NCBI RefSeq assembly: GCF_016887565.1
Contig: NZ_CP069396.1
Coordinates: forward strand, 3,747,001 to 3,811,000
Reading direction: 5' to 3'
DNA length: 64,000 bases
Source: Archangium violaceum
GTDB lineage: Bacteria > Myxococcota > Myxococcia > Myxococcales > Myxococcaceae
Below, in pieces: positions 1 to 8,155 of the stretch (position 1 is the stretch's first letter; every line of letters starts with the position of its first letter). A model generated the notes under the pieces. It was not told the origin of the DNA. It worked only from the letters and a program-made list of their open reading frames with translations, and searched no databases. The translations under genes were made by a program, and so were the position numbers.

Positions 1-1569
1 ACGGGCGAGCAGTTCCTCCGGCCGCTGGCGCGCAACCCGCAGGACCTGGTCTTCGTCCAGACGCCGCGCGAGGTGATTGGCGCCTTCACCCGAGGCTACG
101 CCCGCGTTCTGGGCTCGCGGCCGGAGACGGGCTCGCTGTCTCCCGGACAGTCGAAGACCTTCGAGGTGGGCAAGTACGTGGTGGAGGTGCTGGTGGCCAC
201 CGCGTCCGCCTCGCCCGGGCCCGCGTATACCGCGAAGCTGGAAGGCCCCCAGGGTGACGTCCCTGCCCAGGCGTCCGGTGACAACGGCTGCCCGCCCGGC
301 ATCCGCTATTCGGGCGCGCCCAGACTGTGCCAGCCGCCGCACCGCCACTATCAGGTCTTCCGCTCGCCCAACTCGCCGGACCAGCGCAGCCAGTGGACGC
401 TGTCCCTGCCTCGGGGCTCGGGGCCTATCGATTACGGGCTCATCCTCCGTTACGACCTCGCGGCCTCGCTCGCCGTGCCGTCCACCGCGCGGGTGGGCGA
501 GCCGGTGCAGCTCGATGCGCGGCTGCTCTTCCGTGGAAAGACCTTCGATGATGAGTCCTTCTTCCAGGCGGACGGCTTCACGGCCGTGGCCACCCTCGAG
601 GGCCAGGAGGTACCCCTGCGCCACGCCGGAGGAGGGCGCTTCGTGGCGGACTGGACGCCTTCCCAGCTGTCGATGGATGGTGCCGCGACGCCCGTGCAGG
701 TGACGTTCCGTAACGCGTGGATGGAGCAGTCCGCGCGCCGCTCCGTGCAGGTGGAGGGCTTCATCGACTTCGCCCTGGTGCCGGAGCCGGCCTCGCTCGA
801 CTTCGGCGAGTGGCGGGGCGAGCGTCACGAGACGCGCCGGTGCTCCACGGTGGATCTGTCGCGTTCCACCAACGCGGGCCGCATCCCCATCACCTGCTCC
901 TCGGAGGGGAGTGTGGAGGGCGGAGTGCTCTCCTGTTCGCCCGTGGCGGGCTCGGAGGCGGACCTGGGCAATGGCCGCAAGGGACAGCCTCTCAAGTACG
1001 AGGTGTGCTTCGCCGCCGAGGGCTGCTGCGGCCAGTTGGCTCCGCCGGGGCTCGGGGTGCGCTTCGCCGCGACCCACCCGCACTATTCCGCGGCCGCCGT
1101 GCTCGTCCCGGCGCGCGCGAAGGTGGACGAGACGGGCTGGCTGCGCTGCTGGTGGCCCTGGCTCGCCCTGGCCGGAGGAATGCTCTTCTTCGGCTGGGTC
1201 GTCATGGGCTTCGTCCGGCCGAACAACTTCGACCCGGCGGCCAGCGTCTACGTGGCCGGCTCGGAGATGGGGCTCAAGCGCGCATCGGCGCTCGTGCTGA
1301 ACGAGACTCCCGGAGGCCGGCGCGGCTTCTACCGCAACGCCCGCATGTGCCTGAACGCGGGAGGTGACTTCGTCCGTGCTCCGCGTGCGGCCGTGCTTGT
1401 ACTCGAGGCGGGGCCCGGTGGCTCCACGCGCTTCGTCACCGCCGCGGGCCTCGAGCGCAAGGTGCAGAGGACCGGGAAGTGGGAGCCCGTGCCGGCCGAG
1501 GAGCTGGCCCTCGGGTACACGCCCAACGTGGTGTATCGAGTGGGGAGCCTCTACTTGAAGTGGAGCTAG
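1..1569 (+). CDS. vWA-type membrane protein, C-terminal part (N-terminus outside window)
   Basis: The frame is open from base 1, so the start lies upstream; 522 codons are visible and the Met at 73 is probably internal. The first ~45 residues (FLRPLARNPQDLVFVQTP, then a helix) resemble the end of a von Willebrand A domain. About 330 residues of beta-rich, probably extracytoplasmic sequence with several Cys follow, then one membrane segment near residues 382-405 and a ~115-residue tail, presumably cytoplasmic. It precedes the tubulin-like gene on the same strand, and vWA proteins are known neighbours of one FtsZ-like family, which supports the assignment. The vWA identity is an inference because the MIDAS motif is outside the window. 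Confidence 0.6.
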   Translation, partial: TGEQFLRPLARNPQDLVFVQTPREVIGAFTRGYARVLGSRPETGSLSPGQSKTFEVGKYVVEVLVATASASPGPAYTAKLEGPQGDVPAQASGDNGCPPGIRYSGAPRLCQPPHRHYQVFRSPNSPDQRSQWTLSLPRGSGPIDYGLILRYDLAASLAVPSTARVGEPVQLDARLLFRGKTFDDESFFQADGFTAVATLEGQEVPLRHAGGGRFVADWTPSQLSMDGAATPVQVTFRNAWMEQSARRSVQVEGFIDFALVPEPASLDFGEWRGERHETRRCSTVDLSRSTNAGRIPITCSSEGSVEGGVLSCSPVAGSEADLGNGRKGQPLKYEVCFAAEGCCGQLAPPGLGVRFAATHPHYSAAAVLVPARAKVDETGWLRCWWPWLALAGGMLFFGWVVMGFVRPNNFDPAASVYVAGSEMGLKRASALVLNETPGGRRGFYRNARMCLNAGGDFVRAPRAAVLVLEAGPGGSTRFVTAAGLERKVQRTGKWEPVPAEELALGYTPNVVYRVGSLYLKWS

Positions 1570-1582
1570 AGGGAATGCGGAA

Positions 1583-2047
1583 ATGAGATGGATTGCGCTA
1601 ACGATTGCCGTCGCGGTGGCCACTTCCGGGTGTGTCCATGCACAACGGCCGGAGCACCGAATCTACGTCATTTCCGAAGATGCTCAGGGGCTCGGCTCTG
1701 ATCTTGGCACTGGCGGCGCTGGTCTCCGTGACTGTGATGCGGAGCAGCATGCGTGTTTCAATAAATGCTGGAAATCCGATCCGTTGCCCTACCCTCACGA
1801 GAAGCGGGACGGATGGTTTTATGAGTACTGCACCAGGGAATGCCGCAAGCTGTACATGGAGTGCGAAAAGTCAAATGAGAAAAAAGCGAGTGAGTTGAAG
1901 TTCTCGCGTGTCGATGAAGCGATTGAATGGATCAGGAACCACAAGGCGGAAATAATGCTGGGGACGGTTGTCGTCATCGCTGGTGTTGCATTCATCGTCA
2001 CGACAGGTGGTTCTGGTGCGCTGATTCTGGCGCCTCTTGCCCTCTAA
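1583..2047 (+). CDS. Cys-rich putative lipoprotein, possible OME-type toxin or surface antigen
   Basis: 154 residues. An N-terminal hydrophobic stretch ends in ATSGC (Cys17), a plausible though not ideal lipobox. The rest carries six further Cys (51, 58, 62, 83, 87, 94) in a CFNKCW...CTREC...C pattern, a charged linker, and a hydrophobic C-terminus (about 124-154). The DNA is visibly more AT-rich than its neighbours and uses codons rare here (aaa, aat, tca), suggesting recent transfer. It lies 13 bp after the vWA gene and 12 bp before an equally AT-rich small gene. Lipoprotein toxins of the SitA type, transferred by outer-membrane exchange with an immunity gene downstream, have this layout in Myxococcus; this match is by layout only. 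Confidence 0.65.
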   Translation: MRWIALTIAVAVATSGCVHAQRPEHRIYVISEDAQGLGSDLGTGGAGLRDCDAEQHACFNKCWKSDPLPYPHEKRDGWFYEYCTRECRKLYMECEKSNEKKASELKFSRVDEAIEWIRNHKAEIMLGTVVVIAGVAFIVTTGGSGALILAPLAL

Positions 2048-2059
2048 CCTGACGCGCCT

Positions 2060-2437
2060 ATGACCTATAATTCAAACTTTGATGTCGATGCCGTGATGAA
2101 GACGCTTGGTTCCGTGAGCGATAAATATCCGAAGAACTCGCCTGAAGACGAGGCGCTCCGGATCGCCGCAGTAGCGTTGCTCTATGTCCGAGACATCCAG
2201 AAGCTGGATGAGTACCGCGATTATTTTCGGAGGTTCTTTACCTACAAGCCGGTGATCGCTTCTCAAACGTTCGCAACGAGAGAAGAAGCGGATGCATGGC
2301 TCGCCAGTGGTAAGGCCATGGACGGCGAGCTTGTCAGCATCGCTGGCCAGGGTTTCACCGCAACCCACCTCCCGAAAGGCTGGAAGTTCCTCCGAACGCC
2401 GCTTCCGGAAGAGTATGGGACCCCCGCAGGCGGATGA
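2060..2437 (+). CDS. hypothetical cytoplasmic protein, possible immunity partner of the preceding gene
   Basis: 125 residues, no signal peptide, membrane segment or recognised domain. It is rich in charged and aromatic residues, with an N-terminal helical half and a C-terminal half containing ATREEADAWL and GFTATHLPKGWKF. It starts 12 bp after the Cys-rich lipoprotein gene and shares its lower G+C, so the two probably arrived together. The order (exported lipoprotein, then small soluble protein) is that of toxin-immunity pairs, but nothing in the sequence proves the role. The pair separates the vWA gene from the tubulin-like gene. Confidence 0.6.
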   Translation: MTYNSNFDVDAVMKTLGSVSDKYPKNSPEDEALRIAAVALLYVRDIQKLDEYRDYFRRFFTYKPVIASQTFATREEADAWLASGKAMDGELVSIAGQGFTATHLPKGWKFLRTPLPEEYGTPAGG

Positions 2438-2535
2438 AGACCCGAAGACGGTGCCGCCCCCACGGGGCCCACCCTGGCATGCTATACCGGACACGTACTC
2501 TCTACACGCAGTGGAGCTGAATCGGAGGGGGAGCC

Positions 2536-5500
2536 TTGGGGCTGCTCGCGACGGAGAAGTTCAACCCGACCTTGTTCGTGGGTCTCGGTGGTAACGGCGG
2601 GAAGATCGTCCAACTGCTCGCCGGCCGGTTGCGCCGTCATCCCAATTGGGAGCGCATCAAGTCGATGACCCACTTCGTGGCCATCGACACCAACAAGGAC
2701 GACCTGGACAAGCTCAAGGACGTCCCGGTGGAGAACCGCTTCCTCGTCTCCGCCTTCGACGCGCGCGCCTACATCGAGCGCAAGCGCGGCCAGCGCGAGC
2801 TCCAGGAGGATCCGCTCGTCACCCAGTGGGTCCCCTCCAGCTACCAGTTCCGCTCCACCCAGGGCGCCGGCGCCGGGCAGATCCGCATGGAGAGCCGCCT
2901 GCGCCTCTACTACAACCTCGAGGAGGACCGGCGCGGCATCCGCAAGGCCCTCCAGAAGCTGCTCGACGAGTCCACCCGCCGCGAGAACCCCTGGCGCGAC
3001 AACGAGAACCGCGTCGTCCGGGTGATGCTCTATGGCTCGGTGGCCGGCGGTACGGGCTCGGGTGGCTTCCTGCCCATGGCCTACCTGCTGCGCCGCATGG
3101 TGCTCGATGCGGGCTGGGGCCGGCCCAACGTGGTCGGCGTGCTCACCCTGCCCACCGCCTTCCTCGACAAGGTGAAGCCCCAGCTCCACCCGGACATCCT
3201 CGCCAACGGCTACGCCGCCCTGAAGGAGCTGGAGTACCTCAACCGCCAGCTCGACTACGCGGGCGGCGTGAGCGAGCTCGAGTTCCACTACGACCCGGGC
3301 ACCCAGGACCGCAGCCGCCAGACCGTCGCCGAGCGGCCCTTCACGCTCACCTATCTCATCGACCGGCCCGACCAGCTCTCCATCGAGAAGTACGAGAACG
3401 CGGTGGCCGACGCCTGCTACCTGCAGATCTTCTCGCCGCTGCTCGGCGCGCAGGCCGGTGAGTACGACAACTACGAGAAGCACCAGAAGAAGCTCGCCCT
3501 GGGCCACTTCTCCGTGCACTACGGCTCGTTCGGTACCGCGCTGCTGCAGCTGCCCCGCCGCGACCTCCTCAAGTACGCGGGCCTGCGCTACGTGGCGAGC
3601 GCCTTCCGGCAGTTCCTCTGCTTCGGCGCCGACCACCCGGACTTCCAGGTGCCCTACGGTGACCCCGCCTTCCAGCGGCTGGAGCCCAACGAGAAGAACC
3701 GCCGCATCGACGAGAAGTTCAAGGGCTACGTCGCCTTCCGTGCCGGCGAGGAGGAGCGCCGCGACGAGAAGGGCCAGTTCTACGGAATCCAGCAGCAGAT
3801 CGGGAAGGGCGGGAAGAACCTCGCCGAGGCCTTCCGCGAGAAGCTCGAGGCCATCTTCGGGCGGTTGGACGAGCAGATCGACATCCCCGACGTGGAGAAG
3901 CAGTCCATCAACCCGGGCAACCCGTCGCTGAGCCGCGCCATCGCCGTGCTCCGCAGGGCCAAGGACGAGTCGCGCGCCCGCGTGTGCGGTGAGTACCTGG
4001 AGGCCCAGCGCGGCGACGTGCGCACCGGCCGCTTCTTCGAATCCTTCTTCAAGGAGTACGAGGTCAACCCCATCTCCCAGCGGCTCTTCCTCATCCGCCT
4101 GCTGGAGCAGTCCTTCATCGTCCCCTTCAAGGACCCGGAGGAGGGGGCCTACCTCAAGGCCGATGGTTCTCCGCCCGACCTGGACAGCCCGGAGCTGCGC
4201 CAGGAGATCTCCCGGCTCGACGCGGAGATGGCGCGGCAGGCCAACCCCGGCTTCCTGCAGAGCCTCACGGACAGGGACAACAAGGCCTTCGCCACCGCCA
4301 AGCTGCGCTCCGTGGCCAAGGTGGAGAGCTGGGCCAACGAGTTTCGCGACGAGATCAAGCGCTTCTTCTGGAAGTCCTTCGAGAGCGAGCTGCGCAAGGA
4401 CGCCGAGGCCCGCCTGGAGTCCTTCCGCAAGGTGGCCCAGGTGGCCGACGAGCGCGCCCGTGACTCCGAGTCCCAGGCCGAGCGTTTCCGCAAGGACCCG
4501 GCCGCCGTGGACGCGGGCTCGGACGTGGCCCAGTACTACCTGGACGCCGAGGTGCTCCGCGATGACCGGCGCCGCGAGCGGCTGTGGAAGGAGTTCTACG
4601 CCCACAAGCTCGACAGCGACGCCAACTTCCGCGCGGCCGACATCTTCGACGCCGTCACCGAGGCCTTCACCCCGGTGAGAGACCCCAGCGGTCAGCTCCG
4701 CGCCCGCGATGCCAACGAGATCGTCCAGCACGTGCGCGGCAAGCTGGAGACCCAGGCCCTCCAGGTCTACGGCCGGGTCATGGAGGAGATGGGGCTCGAC
4801 CTGGCCACGGGGCTCGATCTGGAGCAGCGCTACGTCGCCCTGCACAAGGCTGGGAAGGATCTGGAGGAGCTGCGCCGCAAGGGCAAGCTGGAGGAGGAGC
4901 TGCGCGCCGTGTCCGCCACCGAGGTGCGCCGCGGCATCGAGGACCGGCTCAAGCGCCTGTCCGACGAGTGCGTGCTCCTGGCCCATGTCGACGCCACGCG
5001 CCGGGACGACCCCACGGTGACGCCCGCGGACGTCTTCTACGCCGGCCTGCACGACAAGTTCGCCAGTGACGAGGAGGGCTCGCTGTGGAGCATCCTCAAG
5101 GGGGTGGTGTCCGGCTCCAACCGCGTGACGGGCTGGGAGGAGCGGGACTCGCTGGTGCTCTACCGCGCGCTGCTCGGCGTGCCCGTGTACTGGTTCAAGA
5201 ACGTCCAGTCCGAGCTGTACGCCGGCTACAAGCGCGTGCGCGACGACAAGAACCGCAGCTACCCGCTGCACATCGAGGCGGCGTGGGAGTCCCAGCCGGG
5301 CCTGCCGGACCTGGACCCGGTGGAGCAGAAGCGGGCCGACGAGCGCCGCACCGCCGAGCGCGCCGCCCAGTCCACCCGCGAGGCCCGCGACTCCCGTCTG
5401 CGCGCCTTCACCCTGTGCGCCCTGTTCGGTGGCATCTCGCGCGACGAGGAGGGCTACCACTGGAGCTTCGCCGGCACGAAGAACAAGCTGGCCCCGGACC

Positions 5501-5760
5501 GCGCGCGTGCCTTCGAGGCCTTCGAGGCCCTCGATCCGGTGCTCCGCGAGGATCTGGAGAAGAACGCCCGTGACTCGTGGGTGAACGCGACGGCGGAGCG
5601 GCCCTCGCGCAACAAGCTGCTGGAGGAGGTGCAGGCCCACCAGCGCCGCCTCACCGAGGCCTATGCGCGCGCGGTCGCCGAGCAGAAGGACGCCGAGCGC
5701 CGCTTCATCCAGGACGAGCGCACCGTGGTGGAGGCACTCGCCGCCGAGCTGAGGAGCTAG
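2536..5760 (+). CDS. tubulin/FtsZ-like protein (TubulinLike family)
   Basis: 1074 residues, TTG start preceded by GGAGGGGGAG. Residues 13-24 (LFVGLGGNGGKI) form the first glycine-rich loop and residues 167-177 (GSVAGGTGSGG) match the tubulin/FtsZ signature that contacts nucleotide phosphates; GAGAGQ at 110-115 is another conserved loop. The N-terminal ~450 residues therefore look like a tubulin-type GTPase, followed by ~600 mostly helical, charged residues absent from FtsZ (about 380 residues long). The family resembles PF13809 and FtsZ-like families proposed to act with vWA proteins in membrane remodelling. It is one base from the next gene, so co-transcription is very likely. The nucleotide preference and polymerisation are not shown. 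Confidence 0.85.
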   Translation: MGLLATEKFNPTLFVGLGGNGGKIVQLLAGRLRRHPNWERIKSMTHFVAIDTNKDDLDKLKDVPVENRFLVSAFDARAYIERKRGQRELQEDPLVTQWVPSSYQFRSTQGAGAGQIRMESRLRLYYNLEEDRRGIRKALQKLLDESTRRENPWRDNENRVVRVMLYGSVAGGTGSGGFLPMAYLLRRMVLDAGWGRPNVVGVLTLPTAFLDKVKPQLHPDILANGYAALKELEYLNRQLDYAGGVSELEFHYDPGTQDRSRQTVAERPFTLTYLIDRPDQLSIEKYENAVADACYLQIFSPLLGAQAGEYDNYEKHQKKLALGHFSVHYGSFGTALLQLPRRDLLKYAGLRYVASAFRQFLCFGADHPDFQVPYGDPAFQRLEPNEKNRRIDEKFKGYVAFRAGEEERRDEKGQFYGIQQQIGKGGKNLAEAFREKLEAIFGRLDEQIDIPDVEKQSINPGNPSLSRAIAVLRRAKDESRARVCGEYLEAQRGDVRTGRFFESFFKEYEVNPISQRLFLIRLLEQSFIVPFKDPEEGAYLKADGSPPDLDSPELRQEISRLDAEMARQANPGFLQSLTDRDNKAFATAKLRSVAKVESWANEFRDEIKRFFWKSFESELRKDAEARLESFRKVAQVADERARDSESQAERFRKDPAAVDAGSDVAQYYLDAEVLRDDRRRERLWKEFYAHKLDSDANFRAADIFDAVTEAFTPVRDPSGQLRARDANEIVQHVRGKLETQALQVYGRVMEEMGLDLATGLDLEQRYVALHKAGKDLEELRRKGKLEEELRAVSATEVRRGIEDRLKRLSDECVLLAHVDATRRDDPTVTPADVFYAGLHDKFASDEEGSLWSILKGVVSGSNRVTGWEERDSLVLYRALLGVPVYWFKNVQSELYAGYKRVRDDKNRSYPLHIEAAWESQPGLPDLDPVEQKRADERRTAERAAQSTREARDSRLRAFTLCALFGGISRDEEGYHWSFAGTKNKLAPDRARAFEAFEALDPVLREDLEKNARDSWVNATAERPSRNKLLEEVQAHQRRLTEAYARAVAEQKDAERRFIQDERTVVEALAAELRS

Positions 5761-5761
5761 C

Positions 5762-8155
5762 TTGGACGCCGCCGTCTCGTACCCCACCGTCCTCCTCGGG
5801 CTGGGGCGCTTCGGCCACGAGGTCATCGGCCGCGCCCTCCAGTCCCTGGAGGCCTCTTCGCCGCTGCTGGGCGTGCTGCGCTGCGAGCCCTCGGGCGTGG
5901 CCGCGGGGCTCCGGCCCCTGTTGGAGGACCTGCTGCGCGCGGGCCGTGGCTCGGGCGAGCGGCGCGACCAGCGGCTGGATGTCATCGCCTTCGCCGCCGC
6001 GTTGCAGGGAGGAGACGAGGACCTGCTCACCGCGTGCGAGCAGGCCGCGCGTCTGCTCGCCGAGGGCTATGGCGCCATGTTCCCCCCGGACCGGCCCCCG
6101 GAGCAGCGCACCGCCACGTTGCACCTCGTGGTGCAGGTGCCGGCGCTGTCCAACCCCCGCGCGTCCGTGGCCCTCTCGCGGCTCGCCGCCCTGGAGAGCT
6201 GGGCCCGGGCCCGCCCCGTGTTCCCGCTGGTGGCTCGCATCTGGCTCGTGTCCCAGCAGACCGCCGCCGGCACCCTCACCTCCGAGGAGATGGTGTCCTC
6301 GTGCGCCTCCTTCGCGCTCGGCATGGTGGCCTCGGGGCTGCGCACCGAGGACGAGGTGTCCCGCCGCATGGCCCACCCGGCGCGCGACGAGGGGCTCGTG
6401 GGCTTCGTCTCGCTGGCCTCGGTGGAGCTGCCCGAGTCCCGCCTGCGTGCCTACGCCGCCGCCCGCGCCGCCTATGACGGACTGGGCGTGCTGGTGACGC
6501 GCGTGCAAGAGCCGGTGACGGACGCCACCCTGGCCATGGGGGCCGTCTCCGCGCTCCAACATGACCGCTGGCTCGCGCCCTTCGTCGAGGGCCAGGCCGC
6601 GCAGCTCTCCCGGCGCCTCGCCGCCGAGCTGTCCCGCTCCCCGTTGGACCTGCCGGCCGACATCCGCGTGGGGCCCCTCGATACTCCCGAGGAGATCCGC
6701 GCCAACCACTCCGGACTCTTCAAGCCGGCCTCGGTGGAGGCCGCGCCCACCACCGTGGACCAGGCCCGCACCGACGAGACCTTCCGCGCGCTCGACCGCG
6801 CCGAGGCCGAGGTGGCCGCCTCGGTGGAGCAGGGCATCCAGGCGGTGTTCGATGCCTCGCTCGGGCCCACCTCGGGCCTGTCCCAGCTCCCCGCCGTCGA
6901 GCAGGGGCTGAAGCGCGTCATCGCTCAGCTCCACGACGAGCAGGCCCAGGAGGAAGCGACCCTGCGGAAGTTGGACCCCTCCCAGCCTCCGGGTCCTCCT
7001 CCGGACCCGCACCGCGAGGAGCTGGAGCACGCCCTGCTGGAGTTGCCCTCGAAGCGGTTGGCGATGGCGGCCGCCGCCGCGCTCGCGCTGGCCGTGTTGC
7101 TGGGCGTCTCCTTCGGGACGCTGTCCCTCATGACTCCCGCCGTGGCTCCCGCGGGTGGCACGCCCTCGCTCCAGGTGACCGCGTCCACCGCTCCGGCCGC
7201 CACCGGCTTCGACTGGCGCGAGGCCCTGCCGTGGATCCTCGGGACGCTCGCCGCGCTGGGCGCCGGGGGCGGGTGGCTCTACTTCGTCGGCAACCACACC
7301 CGGAAGGAAGTGCGCCGCGTGCTGAAGCTCCGGCGCGATGCGCTGGAGTCGCTCGTCAGCCGCGGTGGGGGAGGGCGGCGCGCGAAGCAGGCGGAGCTGC
7401 AGCTCGTGGTGCGCCGCAAGCGTGCCCGCCGGGGGGCCATCCTCGCCCTGGAGAACGCCGTGGCCCGGCTGCAGGCCGTCCGCCGCGCGCTCCTGGAGGC
7501 GAGGGATCGCAAGCGCCAGGAGATTCAGGCCCTCGGGGTGACTCCCGCCGCCGAGGCCCGGTTGGATGACCTCGGGCCGCTGCTCGGCGCGGGGGGGTTG
7601 CTCCATGGCTCGCTCATGCCTCCGGAGGTCCTCAGCCGGTGGATCGCCGCCCGCCGTGAGATTTCCGAGGACCGTGTCTGGGCCGACCGTCTCCTCGAAG
7701 GCGCCTGGCCCGAGGGTGGATTGCTCGAGGACGTCCCGTGCGGCGACCCCGAGCGCGTCACCGAGCTGAGCCGCCGTCAGGTGCGGCCGCTCGCCGAGCG
7801 CAGCGTGCTGGATGACGCCGAGGGCGGCCAGCAGGCGGCGGACGTGCTGCGGGACTTCGGCTCGCGGATGGGGGCGATGCTCGCTCCGCCGTGCCAACCA
7901 CTGAACGCGCATGGGGATCCGGTGCTCGGCATCCGTCCCGGCGAGGGCTTCGTCATCGCTCCGTCGGCGGGGCGCGAGTCGCTCGACGCCGGGCTCCGGG
8001 ACGTGCCGACGAGGCTCCCCGTGCTCTGGTCTCCCTCGAAGGACGCACGTGTCATCTTCCTCCGCACCTGGGAGGGCCTCTTCGTGGAGGATGTCGTTCG
8101 AGGTGCTCGTTCCATGCCGCAGCCGGCCGTGGTGGCCCCGCGAGGTACGCGATGA
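5762..8155 (+). CDS. membrane protein with degenerate tubulin-like N-terminus
   Basis: 797 residues with a TTG start one base after the previous stop. Residues 8-18 (YPTVLLGLGRFG) match the first glycine loop of the upstream tubulin-like protein, but no GGTGSG box follows, so it may be a non-catalytic paralogue or partner. Hydrophobic segments at about 428-455 and 485-511 make a hairpin in the membrane, followed by an Arg/Lys-rich helical region (KLRRDALESL, VRRKRARRGAI) and a folded C-terminal part. The ATGA overlap with the next gene indicates translational coupling. I recognise no named family over the full length; the relation to tubulin rests on the loop, position and context. Confidence 0.8.
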   Translation: MDAAVSYPTVLLGLGRFGHEVIGRALQSLEASSPLLGVLRCEPSGVAAGLRPLLEDLLRAGRGSGERRDQRLDVIAFAAALQGGDEDLLTACEQAARLLAEGYGAMFPPDRPPEQRTATLHLVVQVPALSNPRASVALSRLAALESWARARPVFPLVARIWLVSQQTAAGTLTSEEMVSSCASFALGMVASGLRTEDEVSRRMAHPARDEGLVGFVSLASVELPESRLRAYAAARAAYDGLGVLVTRVQEPVTDATLAMGAVSALQHDRWLAPFVEGQAAQLSRRLAAELSRSPLDLPADIRVGPLDTPEEIRANHSGLFKPASVEAAPTTVDQARTDETFRALDRAEAEVAASVEQGIQAVFDASLGPTSGLSQLPAVEQGLKRVIAQLHDEQAQEEATLRKLDPSQPPGPPPDPHREELEHALLELPSKRLAMAAAAALALAVLLGVSFGTLSLMTPAVAPAGGTPSLQVTASTAPAATGFDWREALPWILGTLAALGAGGGWLYFVGNHTRKEVRRVLKLRRDALESLVSRGGGGRRAKQAELQLVVRRKRARRGAILALENAVARLQAVRRALLEARDRKRQEIQALGVTPAAEARLDDLGPLLGAGGLLHGSLMPPEVLSRWIAARREISEDRVWADRLLEGAWPEGGLLEDVPCGDPERVTELSRRQVRPLAERSVLDDAEGGQQAADVLRDFGSRMGAMLAPPCQPLNAHGDPVLGIRPGEGFVIAPSAGRESLDAGLRDVPTRLPVLWSPSKDARVIFLRTWEGLFVEDVVRGARSMPQPAVVAPRGTR

